Positions 26,818 through 36,458 of a stretch of 64,000 nucleotides of DNA are shown here, in pieces (the first letter of the stretch is position 1; the number at the start of each line of letters is the position of its first letter). The DNA is from Photobacterium sp. GB-56 (GTDB lineage: Bacteria; Pseudomonadota; Gammaproteobacteria; Enterobacterales; Vibrionaceae). The stretch spans positions 352,473 to 416,472 of the forward strand of contig NZ_PYNW01000003.1 of the NCBI RefSeq assembly GCF_003026105.1, written 5' to 3'. The notes beneath the pieces were generated by a model that saw only the letters and a list, made by a program, of their open reading frames with translations, was not told the origin of the DNA and searched no databases. Position numbers and translations under genes: made by a program.

Positions 26818-27927
26818 TTATTTTTGTGTCAAGTAAGTAAATAAAAACTCAGTTATATTGGTCATATCTTCGACGGTAATAAATTCTTCCGTAGTGTGTA
26901 CTTTGCTCATACCGGTTGATAAATTAACAGTTTTTAATCCTTTCTCATTAAAGATATTTGCATCACTACCGCCACCGGTAGACTTGGTAAATGGTGCTAT
27001 TCCCATTTCTTTAAAGCTAGCCATGATATCAATAACATGTGGGTCATTATCAGCAATAGAGTAGGCGTTATAAGAGCGTGTAGATTGAATATCTATTTGC
27101 GCGTTATGCTTGTTTGCTGTTGTGTTGAATACATCAACCATATGCTGAACTTGTGTAGCAAGCTTATCATCGTTAAGTGAACGCGCTTCAGCGGCAAGAT
27201 ACAATTCAGGCATCACGATATTCGTTGCTTGACCACCAGAGACAATGCCAATGTTAGCGGTTGTTTCATGATCTATACGCGCTAATTTCATATTCATCAC
27301 AGCATCAGACGCGACTGTTAGTGCATTAATACCTTCTTCAGGTGCAAGTCCTGCGTGAGCGGGTTTACCTTTAATAGTCACTTTTAAGCTTTGCTGTCCG
27401 GGAGCACTCGTTACAATCGCACCAATAGCACCGCCTGAATCAAGCACAATAGCTTTATCTGCAGTGATATATGACATATCAAAATGCTTCGAGCCTTGTA
27501 ATCCACCTTCTTCATGGACAGTAAAAGCCAGCTCTATTGTTTTATGGGCTTTGTTGTTTTCTTTGATGGTACGTACCGCTTCGATGATGGCAGCAATTCC
27601 CGATTTATCATCACCACCAAGAATGGTGTCGCCTTTTGAACGAATAACCCCATCTTCAATAATCGGTTCAATACTATTGCCTGGCGTTACGGTGTCCATG
27701 TGGCAGCTTAGAACAATACTATCTTCAAGTTCACCCTCAAGCTTGGCATAAAGGTTAAAACCATTAGAAATGTTTTCAGGCACAGGTAATTTAGCAACGC
27801 TGAAACCTAACTGTCCGAGTTGTTCTGCTAAGGCTTGTGAAATCGCCTTTTCGTTTTTTGATTCGCTATCGATTTTGATGAGATCAATAAAATGAGAAAT
27901 AAGGCGTTTTTGATTAATTGTTGTCAT
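26818..27927 (-). CDS. M20-family peptidase, PepT-like
   Basis: A 369-residue cytosolic zinc aminopeptidase related to tripeptidase PepT. The start MTTINQKRLISHFIDL is chosen by family alignment; an upstream GTG lacks a ribosome site. Metal-site motifs: SCHMDTV, GGDDKSGIAAI, FTVHEEGGLQGSK and, near the C-terminus, KSTGGGSDANIFNEKG. The dimerisation domain lies about residues 175-275. It probably removes N-terminal residues from small peptides. It stands alone in its transcription unit. Confidence 0.88.
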   Translation of the reverse strand: MTTINQKRLISHFIDLIKIDSESKNEKAISQALAEQLGQLGFSVAKLPVPENISNGFNLYAKLEGELEDSIVLSCHMDTVTPGNSIEPIIEDGVIRSKGDTILGGDDKSGIAAIIEAVRTIKENNKAHKTIELAFTVHEEGGLQGSKHFDMSYITADKAIVLDSGGAIGAIVTSAPGQQSLKVTIKGKPAHAGLAPEEGINALTVASDAVMNMKLARIDHETTANIGIVSGGQATNIVMPELYLAAEARSLNDDKLATQVQHMVDVFNTTANKHNAQIDIQSTRSYNAYSIADNDPHVIDIMASFKEMGIAPFTKSTGGGSDANIFNEKGLKTVNLSTGMSKVHTTEEFITVEDMTNITEFLFTYLTQK

Positions 27928-28194
27928 ATTGCTTCTAACCACTAAATAGGAGGAATACACAGTACTCTAATAGGAATAATGGCGAGATGATGGGGGGCTA
28001 AATCAATAAAAGTAGAGATAAAAAAGAGGAAAGTAAGTGAAATGAGAGAAGTTTGAACAGGATTACGGCAATGAAAATGCCAAATAAGACATAGCTTCAC
28101 ATGAATGCGGGAGCGAACCGATTGTGAATCTACATAACGCTTATTTGGCATAAATCGATAAGTTAGCTGATGCTATCAGCTAACTTAATACTCA

Positions 28195-29469
28195 TTAGCC
28201 CCAAACGATCAGGCTGTAGTTCTTTTTACCACGGCGGATCAGAGTGTAGCGACCAAAGAGTTTGTCAGCGTCTGTAAACTCATAGAATGGTTCGCTTACT
28301 TTCTCGCCATTAACCATGATTGCATTTGAGCTGATGTGTGTTTTTGCTTGACCACGAGAACTTGCAAGACCAGATTTAACTAGCACTTGTTGTAAATCAT
28401 CGCCATTTTCAGCTTCAGCACTTGGCATACCATCTTGCGCTAGTTGAGCAAAATCAGATTCAGATAAGTGCACTAAATCGTTTTCAAATAGGCAGCGAGT
28501 AATGTTCTGTGCCGCTTCTAATTGCTCTTGACCGTGAACTAAACGCGTTGCTTGCTCAGCAAGAATACGTTGTGCTTCAGGTGCTTTGCCACTGTTACGA
28601 TCGGCTTCTTCAATCTGTTGAATTTCTTCTTCAGAAAGGAAAGTGAAAAAGCGTAGGAAACGATATACGTCAGCATCTGCAGTGTTCATCCAGAATTGGT
28701 AGAACTTATATGGGCTTGTTTTTGTTGGATCTAACCAAACCGCACCACCTTCAGTTTTACCAAATTTAGTACCATCAGATTTTGTGATTAGCGGTACTGT
28801 CATACCGAACACTTGCTGCTGGTTCATACGACGAGTAAGGTCGATACCTGCCGTGATGTTACCCCATTGATCAGAACCACCGATTTGTAGTTCCATCCCC
28901 ATTTCTTTGTTCATACTTGCGAAGTCGTAAGATTGCAGCAAGCTGTATGCGAACTCAGTAAAAGAGATACCTACTTCATCACGGTTAATTCGTTGCTTAA
29001 CAGATTCTTTGCTGATCATTTGGTTTACAGAGAAGTGTTTACCAATATCACGTAAGAATGTTAGAACATCCATATTACCGAACCAGTCATGGTTATTTAC
29101 CATACGGGCAGGGTTTGTTGCATTGTCAAAATCCAAGAAAGGAGAAACTTGGCGTTGGATTTTTGTCACCCAACCTGCAACTGTATCTAAAGTGTTAAGT
29201 GAACGCTCAGTCGCTTTGAAGCTTGGATCTCCAATCATACCAGTAGCGCCGCCAACCAAAGCTACTGGATTATGACCCGCTTCTTGGAAGCGCTTAAGGC
29301 AAAGTAGAGGAACCAGATGACCTAGGTGTAAACTATCAGCCGTTGGATCAAAGCCGCAATATAATGTAATCGGACCTTTTGCTAAACGTTCGCTTAAAGC
29401 TTCTTCATCCGTAATTTGAGCGATCAGACCGCGATCTTTAAGCTCTTGAATTAAATTCAAATGATTCAT
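28195..29469 (-). CDS. tyrS: Tyrosyl-tRNA synthetase
   Basis: A 424-residue class I synthetase with the same length and N-terminal sequence type as E. coli TyrS ([20 protein letters not shown]). The HIGH-type motif is HLGHL and the KMSKS equivalent is KFGKT, with a C-terminal S4 RNA-binding domain ([20 protein letters not shown]). GGAG precedes the chosen ATG. It is the last gene of the leftward tyramine cluster, 30 bases after the HAAAP permease. Tyramine operons of enterococci and lactobacilli also carry a tyrS, thought to respond to tyrosine supply. Whether this is the only tyrS in the genome cannot be seen here. Confidence 0.96.
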   Translation of the reverse strand: MNHLNLIQELKDRGLIAQITDEEALSERLAKGPITLYCGFDPTADSLHLGHLVPLLCLKRFQEAGHNPVALVGGATGMIGDPSFKATERSLNTLDTVAGWVTKIQRQVSPFLDFDNATNPARMVNNHDWFGNMDVLTFLRDIGKHFSVNQMISKESVKQRINRDEVGISFTEFAYSLLQSYDFASMNKEMGMELQIGGSDQWGNITAGIDLTRRMNQQQVFGMTVPLITKSDGTKFGKTEGGAVWLDPTKTSPYKFYQFWMNTADADVYRFLRFFTFLSEEEIQQIEEADRNSGKAPEAQRILAEQATRLVHGQEQLEAAQNITRCLFENDLVHLSESDFAQLAQDGMPSAEAENGDDLQQVLVKSGLASSRGQAKTHISSNAIMVNGEKVSEPFYEFTDADKLFGRYTLIRRGKKNYSLIVWG

Positions 29470-29498
29470 GTGTTCTCCAATAATCATTTTATTTACGT

Positions 29499-30722
29499 TT
29501 AATTAAAAATAGGTACGGCATTATTCAATGTCAGTATCTGGTTTATTATGACTTGTAGGCCAATTAATCCCACAACAAATAATACGATATTATTTGTTGC
29601 GACATTATATTCAATTTGATGTTGTTTACCACGAAGTTTTCTAAGGGCAAGAACAGGAAATAGAATCGCTAATATAGTCAAGAAAATTGCAGCGGCACCT
29701 AAAGCAGGAACAAAGCCATTCGGGTACACAAGAGTGAAAACCAAGGGTGGCAAGTAGCATAGTACCGCAGTAATTAATCTATCTTTGGTATTATTACCAT
29801 GTTTAAAGGTACTTGCCAATGAATCAAATAGTCCCAATGAAACACATAGATAAGAAGTGAACATTGCGATGGATGAGAAAGCACCAATTAGATAAATTAT
29901 GCTATTTTCTTGAATGAATATCTGCATTTGTTGAAGCATTACCCCAACATTTGAGCCATGCTGTGCAATATATTGAAAACTATGGTTACCAAATCGAGGT
30001 AACGAGCCGAGCATGGTTACTTCCCAAACAATGTAAACGACCAGAGGAATTAAACCGCCAGCGATAAATACATTCCGTAATGTTTTAGGATTTTCACGGC
30101 CAATATATTTCACCATGCTTGGAACACTGCCATGAAAACCAAAGGCAGTAATGAAAACAGGAATAGCAGCTAAGGCATATTTGGATGAATCGTGGATATT
30201 GACTAAAAACCGACCATGAATGAATGGAATAATAGTAATAACAAGTGTAAAAAAGATAACAATGTTAGTACTAAATAAAACGCGGTTAGCCATATCAACA
30301 GCTTTGGTGCTAATAAATACAATGGTTGCAATTATTAACGTAAATATAATCGCAATGATATGAGAGGGGACCGAAATATGAAAATAATCGGTTAAATCAC
30401 TCTTGTAAATAGAGGATGCGCCTGCAATATAGGCACAAGATAAAGCATAAAGTAGCAATAATAATGATAGATTTATTACCCATTTACCAGGTTTACCAAA
30501 CAGATCATAAGCAATCGCTTCAAAACCTGTACCGGTTGGGTAATTAAGACATACTTCTAATAACATTAATCCGGTATAAGTCATTACCGCCCATAAAACG
30601 GTTAATAAGATTATTGCATTATAAATACCTAAGCCTGCAGAAATTAGCGGAAGTGCAAGCATTCCTGCGCCGAGCATTGTGCCAGAAATAAGCAGTGTCG
30701 CACCAATAGCTTTTTTATTCAT
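29499..30722 (-). CDS. tyrP: Aromatic amino acid permease, HAAAP family (TyrP-like)
   Basis: A 407-residue inner-membrane protein with about 11 membrane segments. The N-terminus ([20 protein letters not shown]) is typical of the HAAAP family, which includes E. coli TyrP and Mtr and imports aromatic amino acids with protons. It stands between tdc and tyrS in the same direction, so tyrosine is the likely substrate. It gives the cluster a second transporter beside the APC antiporter at 33017. Confidence 0.9.
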   Translation of the reverse strand: MNKKAIGATLLISGTMLGAGMLALPLISAGLGIYNAIILLTVLWAVMTYTGLMLLEVCLNYPTGTGFEAIAYDLFGKPGKWVINLSLLLLLYALSCAYIAGASSIYKSDLTDYFHISVPSHIIAIIFTLIIATIVFISTKAVDMANRVLFSTNIVIFFTLVITIIPFIHGRFLVNIHDSSKYALAAIPVFITAFGFHGSVPSMVKYIGRENPKTLRNVFIAGGLIPLVVYIVWEVTMLGSLPRFGNHSFQYIAQHGSNVGVMLQQMQIFIQENSIIYLIGAFSSIAMFTSYLCVSLGLFDSLASTFKHGNNTKDRLITAVLCYLPPLVFTLVYPNGFVPALGAAAIFLTILAILFPVLALRKLRGKQHQIEYNVATNNIVLFVVGLIGLQVIINQILTLNNAVPIFN

Positions 30723-30842
30723 GACGTGTATCCTGAAAAAATACCTAATAAGATTGTTATTAGGACGTAATTAACTAGCCATCAATAACAAAAAGACGGC
30801 GATAATTAATCGAGATATTAATATCTTTCATCGTATATAGAA

Positions 30843-30868
30843 GAACGCCAGTCTTTAAAGACTGGCGT
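30843..30868. terminator. Hairpin between tdc and tyrP
   Basis: A 13-bp perfect palindromic stem (AACGCCAGTCTTT and its complement) just after the tdc stop codon. T-rich sequence follows it on the plus strand, but in the direction of tdc transcription the following bases are not T-rich. It may therefore protect the tdc mRNA end or partly terminate ahead of tyrP and tyrS. Confidence 0.6.
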
Positions 30869-30880
30869 TTATTTTCCTTT

Positions 30881-32794
30881 TTAAGCAGCAGTATGTGCTA
30901 GTTTTTGTTTATTTTCTTCATCAATAATTTCACTTAGAAGACTTGTGAATACATCACGAAGGTTATTCCAGTAATTATTGAAACGAATTTCATCACGTAG
31001 GAAGTGAGTCATTACCGCTGAACGAAGAATGTAAACAGAACCTACAGTATTCCATTCGTCTTCACTAAAGCCACGGCTCTCAGCGTATAGACGAGGAGTT
31101 TGACCGTATTCTTCTTCTGATAGAGAAGTAGAAGAAGTTAGGAAGTCTTTAGTGTAAGTACGGCCTGTTGCGTAAGAGCATAGTTCGTAAATACGTTGGT
31201 TTAGGTGGTTGTGTGCTTCAAGACTATCATTGCCGATTTCTTTGAAAGTAAAGTCGACCATGTGGAAGTCAGGGTGCATTAGAGGGCGAACCTCAAAGCG
31301 ACGACCGTCAATAACAAATGGTTCAGCCGTTGCGAGTTTCTTCGCAAACCAGTCAGCCGTCACGATACCACGGCCAATCACATGACCGTAACCACTTACA
31401 GTTAGTGGTACTAGGCGATGAGCAGCCCATACTGCAGCAGCAGTTGCACCTGCTTTTGAACCTTCCATGATTGATGAACCTAGAACAACTTGCTTATCCG
31501 CTTCGTTCTCGTCACCCGCTTCTTCGAATACGTAAGCGGCATGGTATGAAATCAAGTCAACAATACGCTTGTCTTTCATTGCCACTGCGCCAGCTGCGTA
31601 CTGGATGAAGCCCACTTTATGTGGATCAACAGTGATAGAGTCAGCTTCTGACATGGCGTGGAATGCATCATACACTTCACGTTTTGGCCAGATAACACCT
31701 TCAGGAATGATGTCATCGCTACGATAACGTTCGATTAAAGCGTCGTATTCCATGAATTCGTTGTTGTCATCAAGGAACATAGAACGTACATAGCCACCGT
31801 AAGCAGCATCAACGTGAATGTAGAAAGATGAACCGTATTTCTCTTCACACTCTTTACGAAGTTTTATCACTTCATGAACTGCATCGATAGAACCTTCCTC
31901 GGTAGTACCCACAACAGATACCATACCTAAGATAGGTGTACCTTCTTCCATTAATTTGAAGGTTACTTCACGCATTTTTTCAACGTCTGTACGGTAGTTA
32001 CCATCAACGTCTAGTGGCACAATGTGCTCTTGACCTAGGCCAAGTACGTCCATTGCTTTCATCCATGAATAGTGCTTAGAACGTGGAACAAGGAATTTAC
32101 CAAGTTTACCGGCATCAACACCGACACCACGTGCTGTTAATGCACGAACTTCTTCAAAGATACCGCGTTTTTTCAACTCATCAGTAAGATCTAAAATATC
32201 TTTAGATTTCATGTTTAAAAGTTGATGCTCAGTCATGCCTTCAACAAGGTCTTTTGACTTGTCGCATGCAGCGATTGCTAGAGGCATTGTTTTAAGGTTA
32301 CGAGCAACCCAAACACCTTCGTAGTTAGCAACAGTACCGCCAGAAGTAATGTGCGCCCATGATTTATTTACATCGTAACCAAACATGCGGCATAGGTCAT
32401 GACCTGCTTCTAACTCAAGCTCTGTCGTCACAGGAGAGGCTTCATGTGCACAGTTGTTTGGGTTGTAAAGCATGGTCATCACGTATGCAAGGTTTGATAC
32501 CATTAGTGTATCTGCGTTCATGTGGCCTAAATAGCGAGGAGAGAACCAAGGCACTGATTTAGTTTTAAGGCGTGCAGATAATCCCTGTAAGATACCTTCT
32601 GTGCGATAAAGTGTATCGCGGAAATCTGGTTGGTGTTGCATTACAGGGTTTAGCATAGGTGCATCTTCTGGGTGGAAGTCTGAGCGCCAATGCATGTGTT
32701 CGCTAATTGCGTAATCCATCATTTCTTTGAAGAATACTTGGTTTTCTGATTTAGGACCTAGGAAAAGTGCGTCCACATTCATTTTTTCGCTCAT
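30881..32794 (-). CDS. tdc: Tyrosine decarboxylase
   Basis: A 637-residue PLP-dependent group II decarboxylase resembling the tyrosine decarboxylases of Enterococcus and Lactobacillus. It converts tyrosine to tyramine and CO2. The PLP lysine is Lys393 in ITVDPHKVGFIQYAAGA; the cofactor-site Asp lies in YIHVDAAYGG and the substrate loop near ITSGGTVANYEG. The long C-terminal domain (to residue 637) distinguishes it from GadB (about 466 residues). It lies between an APC antiporter and an aromatic permease, which together support tyrosine rather than glutamate as substrate. The start MSEKMNV is not strongly marked by a ribosome site. Confidence 0.92.
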   Translation of the reverse strand: MSEKMNVDALFLGPKSENQVFFKEMMDYAISEHMHWRSDFHPEDAPMLNPVMQHQPDFRDTLYRTEGILQGLSARLKTKSVPWFSPRYLGHMNADTLMVSNLAYVMTMLYNPNNCAHEASPVTTELELEAGHDLCRMFGYDVNKSWAHITSGGTVANYEGVWVARNLKTMPLAIAACDKSKDLVEGMTEHQLLNMKSKDILDLTDELKKRGIFEEVRALTARGVGVDAGKLGKFLVPRSKHYSWMKAMDVLGLGQEHIVPLDVDGNYRTDVEKMREVTFKLMEEGTPILGMVSVVGTTEEGSIDAVHEVIKLRKECEEKYGSSFYIHVDAAYGGYVRSMFLDDNNEFMEYDALIERYRSDDIIPEGVIWPKREVYDAFHAMSEADSITVDPHKVGFIQYAAGAVAMKDKRIVDLISYHAAYVFEEAGDENEADKQVVLGSSIMEGSKAGATAAAVWAAHRLVPLTVSGYGHVIGRGIVTADWFAKKLATAEPFVIDGRRFEVRPLMHPDFHMVDFTFKEIGNDSLEAHNHLNQRIYELCSYATGRTYTKDFLTSSTSLSEEEYGQTPRLYAESRGFSEDEWNTVGSVYILRSAVMTHFLRDEIRFNNYWNNLRDVFTSLLSEIIDEENKQKLAHTAA

Positions 32795-33016
32795 AATAAA
32801 ACCTATTTTATCTTTATATAGAAATACTATTTCTGTTTATATTTATCTGTTCGGTGAAAAATATGTCAGAAAGAAAATTAAATTAGTTTTAACAAATAAT
32901 GGTTTAAAACTGGGCTGTAAATAAAGTGCAACCATCAGGAGAAGCAGAAGTAGAATAGGGAACAACTACTTCTCCTGTTTATTTGTTTTGTCTTTTTATT
33001 TGATGATAAATAAGAC

Positions 33017-34459
33017 TTAGTTTGTGTGAGTTACTGGCGTTGCATTATCCGCTTTAGCTCGGTTTGAATATTTACCCCAAGCGTAAACAATAATTGGAAT
33101 AATAATCATGATAACTAAACCAAAGAATTGGAAGTTAAAGTAACTGTTTGCAGTACCGTCGTAGCTTGATGGTGCTTGGAAGCCGAAGTAACCTGCAAGT
33201 AAACATGTAGCAATACCTAAACCTGAACAGATCCACATACCAATGTTACCGCCAGGAACTGTAAAGCTACGTTGTGCGTCTGGACGCTTATAGCGTAGGT
33301 AAATCGCAGCAGAGAACATCAGTAAGTAAGCAACGATATATACAAGAGATGTTAGACCTAGAAGCATAAAGTAGAAAGAATCTACGTTAGGCATCACACA
33401 AATAAGCACACCCACGATTGAGATTAGGATAGCTTGTAAGTAAATAAGGTTAACAGGTACACCTTCTTTATTTGTCTTTTGAAGTACTTTAGGTAGTGCA
33501 CCAGCGTTTGCTGTTGCTTGAAGACCACGAACGGGGCCTAAAACCCAAGAGTTAACTTGACCTGCAAGACCGATAGCCATACATATAGCCATGATAGGTG
33601 TTAACCAGCCTAGCCCCCACATATCAAAGTAAGTTTGGAATGCTTGAATAAGACCTGCTGTCATTGAAATGTGCTTAGTTGGAATACCGATGAAGATTGC
33701 AAAAGAACCTACAACAGAAACGATAACCACAAATAATGCAACTAAGAACACTGCGATAGGGTAGTTACGTTCAGCATTTTTAACGTGAGAAACGTTAGAT
33801 GCTGACACTTCCATACCCATAACAACGAATACGAAGCCAATGAATAGTGCCCAAGTCCCCTTATTTGATAAATCAGGAATAAGGTTTGCAGTTGTTAATG
33901 AAAGGTCAGTAACAATTGGGTGACCACCAACAAGGTAAGCGATAGCACAAGCTACAAGTACAAAGAAAGGTAAGAATACACCTAAAATTACACACAGAGT
34001 GGATACCCAACCCAGTGTTTTAACACCTCGCATATTACCCAATGTACATGCCCAGTAAACCACTAATATAACAGCAAGAATGTACATTTTATTTTGTGCT
34101 AACGCTGGGTCAAAAGCATAGGCAAAAATTGCACCGACAATCATCAATATGGATGTCATGCCAAAAACCATTTGAATCCATTGCATCCAGACTGCAATAA
34201 ATCCCATACGTTCACCAAATGCTTCGCGAACCCAGATGAAGATACCACCATCTTCTGGGAATGCTGTTGCAAGTTCAGCGGAGACAAGTGCTGTTGGAAT
34301 CATAAAGCAGATTGCAGCAGCTAATGTTAAAAAGATCGTCATCATTCCTGGCTGCGCTGTCATAGGGAGTGTACGAACACTCATAACAACCGCAGCGGTA
34401 ATCATGACGAAACTGAAAACGCCAATTTTAGCGGGAGAAGCGTTGGTGGAGCTAGCCAT
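33017..34459 (-). CDS. APC-family antiporter, probably tyrosine/tyramine exchanger
   Basis: A 480-residue inner-membrane protein with about 12 membrane segments, of the glutamate/GABA-antiporter-like branch of the APC superfamily (EDGGIFIWVREAFGERMGFI near the N-terminus). The start MASSTNASPA is chosen for the upstream GAGG. Being the first gene before tdc, it would exchange extracellular tyrosine for tyramine, so that each cycle consumes one proton in the cytosol and exports one positive charge. Two 14-bp palindromes lie upstream (34527-34569). Confidence 0.88.
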   Translation of the reverse strand: MASSTNASPAKIGVFSFVMITAAVVMSVRTLPMTAQPGMMTIFLTLAAAICFMIPTALVSAELATAFPEDGGIFIWVREAFGERMGFIAVWMQWIQMVFGMTSILMIVGAIFAYAFDPALAQNKMYILAVILVVYWACTLGNMRGVKTLGWVSTLCVILGVFLPFFVLVACAIAYLVGGHPIVTDLSLTTANLIPDLSNKGTWALFIGFVFVVMGMEVSASNVSHVKNAERNYPIAVFLVALFVVIVSVVGSFAIFIGIPTKHISMTAGLIQAFQTYFDMWGLGWLTPIMAICMAIGLAGQVNSWVLGPVRGLQATANAGALPKVLQKTNKEGVPVNLIYLQAILISIVGVLICVMPNVDSFYFMLLGLTSLVYIVAYLLMFSAAIYLRYKRPDAQRSFTVPGGNIGMWICSGLGIATCLLAGYFGFQAPSSYDGTANSYFNFQFFGLVIMIIIPIIVYAWGKYSNRAKADNATPVTHTN

Positions 34460-34526
34460 TGTAGACCTCAAAATCTATCAGTTAAGCAGTAATGAGATAA
34501 AAACATCTAATGCTATAAAGCATGGT

Positions 34527-34569
34527 AAATATCGATATTTTTAATTACCACGTCCAAAAATCGATTTTT
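34527..34569. promoter_or_regulatory. Two TCGA-centred palindromes upstream of the tyramine cluster
   Basis: AAATATCGATATTT (34527-34540) and AAAAATCGATTTTT (34556-34569) are both perfect 14-bp palindromes, with centres 29 bases apart. They lie 68-110 bases before the antiporter start, where an operator pair would be expected. The cognate regulator is unknown; none is encoded in the cluster itself. Confidence 0.5.
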
Positions 34570-34707
34570 ATGGTAGTGACTAACGGTAATTTTGTGAAGC
34601 GAAATTAATTCCAAATTCCGATTGTTTAATTTGCATTTTTAAGCAATTTACGAATTAGGAATAATTGTATAATGAATGAATACAATATGCGCATGTATGC
34701 CTAGTGG

Positions 34708-35115
34708 TTATATTTGGTCATTAATGGCGAGATGATTAACAATCCATGTTAAAAAGCTGGCGAATAGACCGGTTATTGTCGCCAGAAATAACATTACAAC
34801 AGGGGAAAAAATGTAAAATGAAATATAGTATTGGTGTGATGTGCTAATAATGTTTAAAATATAAGGTGTTGTAATAGAAAGAAAAGTTATCGAAATCCAT
34901 GTAAAGAATAACAACCATGCAGAATATGATTGGACAGTGATGAGCGTTTTGTTATGAAAATATTCATAGTGCTTAATAATAATATGTAAACTAAACAGAG
35001 GCAGAAGTGACCAAAAAATAAGCGCAAAGCTAAAGACACTATGCTGTGGGTGCCAATTAAACATAAGTACATTAATAATAAAGATGCTAATAATTGAATA
35101 TGCTCGGTAAGTCAT
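34708..35115 (-). CDS. Small integral membrane protein of unknown function
   Basis: A 135-residue protein with four hydrophobic stretches (about residues 5-20, 27-45, 65-88, 100-125), so it is probably a four-helix inner-membrane protein. No family is recognised. It lies upstream of the tyramine cluster in the same direction but is separated from it by about 250 bases containing candidate operators, so it need not belong to it. Function unknown. Confidence 0.55.
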   Translation of the reverse strand: MTYRAYSIISIFIINVLMFNWHPQHSVFSFALIFWSLLPLFSLHIIIKHYEYFHNKTLITVQSYSAWLLFFTWISITFLSITTPYILNIISTSHQYYISFYIFSPVVMLFLATITGLFASFLTWIVNHLAINDQI

Positions 35116-35609
35116 CGTTTTAAAAGAGAAATTAGGTATTAATGGGCAAGATTATATTGTGGTGTTCAAATTAATACCGCTATACCGCGCATAAAATGAA
35201 GAAGAGCCGTCATTTCTAAACATTATGGTAATAAACTGGCCATTTAGCGCATTTATATGTATTTTTAACCTTCTTGTATGCTATTGCAGAATTTATTTGT
35301 GTGAATATTGATTTGTTAACTTGTTAATTTATATTGTGAAAAATACAGACTCTATTGTGAGTTTCTATCTTTAGAACAAAAAAAGTAAACGTCAGGAATA
35401 ATTACTTCTCTTATTTAATGGTAAAGTGTTCTAGCATTATTTTGTGAATAGAATAAAGTTTGAATTATTATTCATTATTACTGTATTAAGTTTTCATTGA
35501 AAACAGGGGGGATCCCATGTTTCGTAATGTGGATATGTTTAATATTCGGTAAGATGTAAGTGATAGGATTATTCCGAATTTGTATTGTGTTATTTATGAT
35601 TAAGATTAG
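35116..35609. other. Intergenic region, no gene seen
   Basis: About 490 very AT-rich bases between the divergent membrane-protein and GntR genes. A G-run (CAGGGGGGATCCC, near 35504) is the only GC-rich patch. No gene, hairpin terminator or known RNA is recognised. Confidence 0.5.
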
Positions 35610-36302
35610 ATGGTTGGTATGACTAAAGATAATTTTGCAACCATAAGCGATAGAGTAATGTGCCAGATTAGGCATGATATCTTATGTGGTGAGTTTGAGG
35701 CTGGCCAGAAGCTGATATTGAGTGAATTAAAAGAACGCTATCAAGTTGGCGGTACTCCTTTAAGAGAAGCGATGGTGCAATTAACTTGGCAGAAGTACGT
35801 CAAGATGGAGCCGCAGAAAGGTTTTTGGGTTGCCGATGTTTCACTTGATGAGTTACGTGGGATTTTGAAGGCACGTTTAGCGCTTGGTCATGTTGCGTTA
35901 AAAGATGCGATTAAAAAGGGGGATGAAGCATGGGAATTACAGGTTTTAACCGCTTTTCATAAGCTTAACCGGTTAGATCCTGAGTCAGTATTGTTTGATT
36001 ATGATGAATGGGAACTACGCCACAAAGAGTTTCATCTATCGCTTGTTGCGTGCGAAGGCTCTGAGTTTATACTTGATATGATCTCAAATGTTTATGATCA
36101 GCAAGAACGCTATCGACATTTCTTATTAAGCGCGAACTTATCACCTGAGAAACAATATCATGACAATGGTGAGCATGAAGCGCTGATGAAAGCAGTATTA
36201 TCGCGTAATGTTGAACTCTCATGTCAGTTATTAAAAGAACATAGTGAGCGTTTGTACCAGATCCTTGAAAAAGCCCCTTCGTTGAAAGCGTTACTTAACT
36301 AG
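35610..36302 (+). CDS. GntR-family regulator with FCD domain
   Basis: A 230-residue FadR-subfamily regulator. The winged helix-turn-helix lies at residues about 14-78 (ILCGEFEAGQKLILSELKER, GTPLREAMVQL), and the FCD ligand-binding domain at about 88-222, with metal-type His residues in HKEFH and in HDNGEHEALM. Either of two near starts (MVGMTK) is possible. It precedes an aminotransferase gene by 155 bases in the same direction and is the likely regulator of that gene. Ligands of FCD proteins are usually small organic acids or amino acid derivatives. Confidence 0.88.
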   Translation: MVGMTKDNFATISDRVMCQIRHDILCGEFEAGQKLILSELKERYQVGGTPLREAMVQLTWQKYVKMEPQKGFWVADVSLDELRGILKARLALGHVALKDAIKKGDEAWELQVLTAFHKLNRLDPESVLFDYDEWELRHKEFHLSLVACEGSEFILDMISNVYDQQERYRHFLLSANLSPEKQYHDNGEHEALMKAVLSRNVELSCQLLKEHSERLYQILEKAPSLKALLN

Positions 36303-36458
36303 CCAAATGTTAAAGTAAGACATGCAACACACGATAATTGATTAAGTTATAATGCTTAACTTAATCAATTAATTAATGTTTGATTTCATTATTTCTAATG
36401 ACGTTAATTAAATGAAGTGATAACTTAATTTCATTGTTATATAAATGGAATTAATTTG

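Noticed and set aside
30881..32794. Glutamate decarboxylase for the 637-residue PLP enzyme
   Set aside because: The protein is far longer than GadB, and its length, C-terminal domain and neighbours (tyrS, aromatic permease) fit tyrosine decarboxylase.
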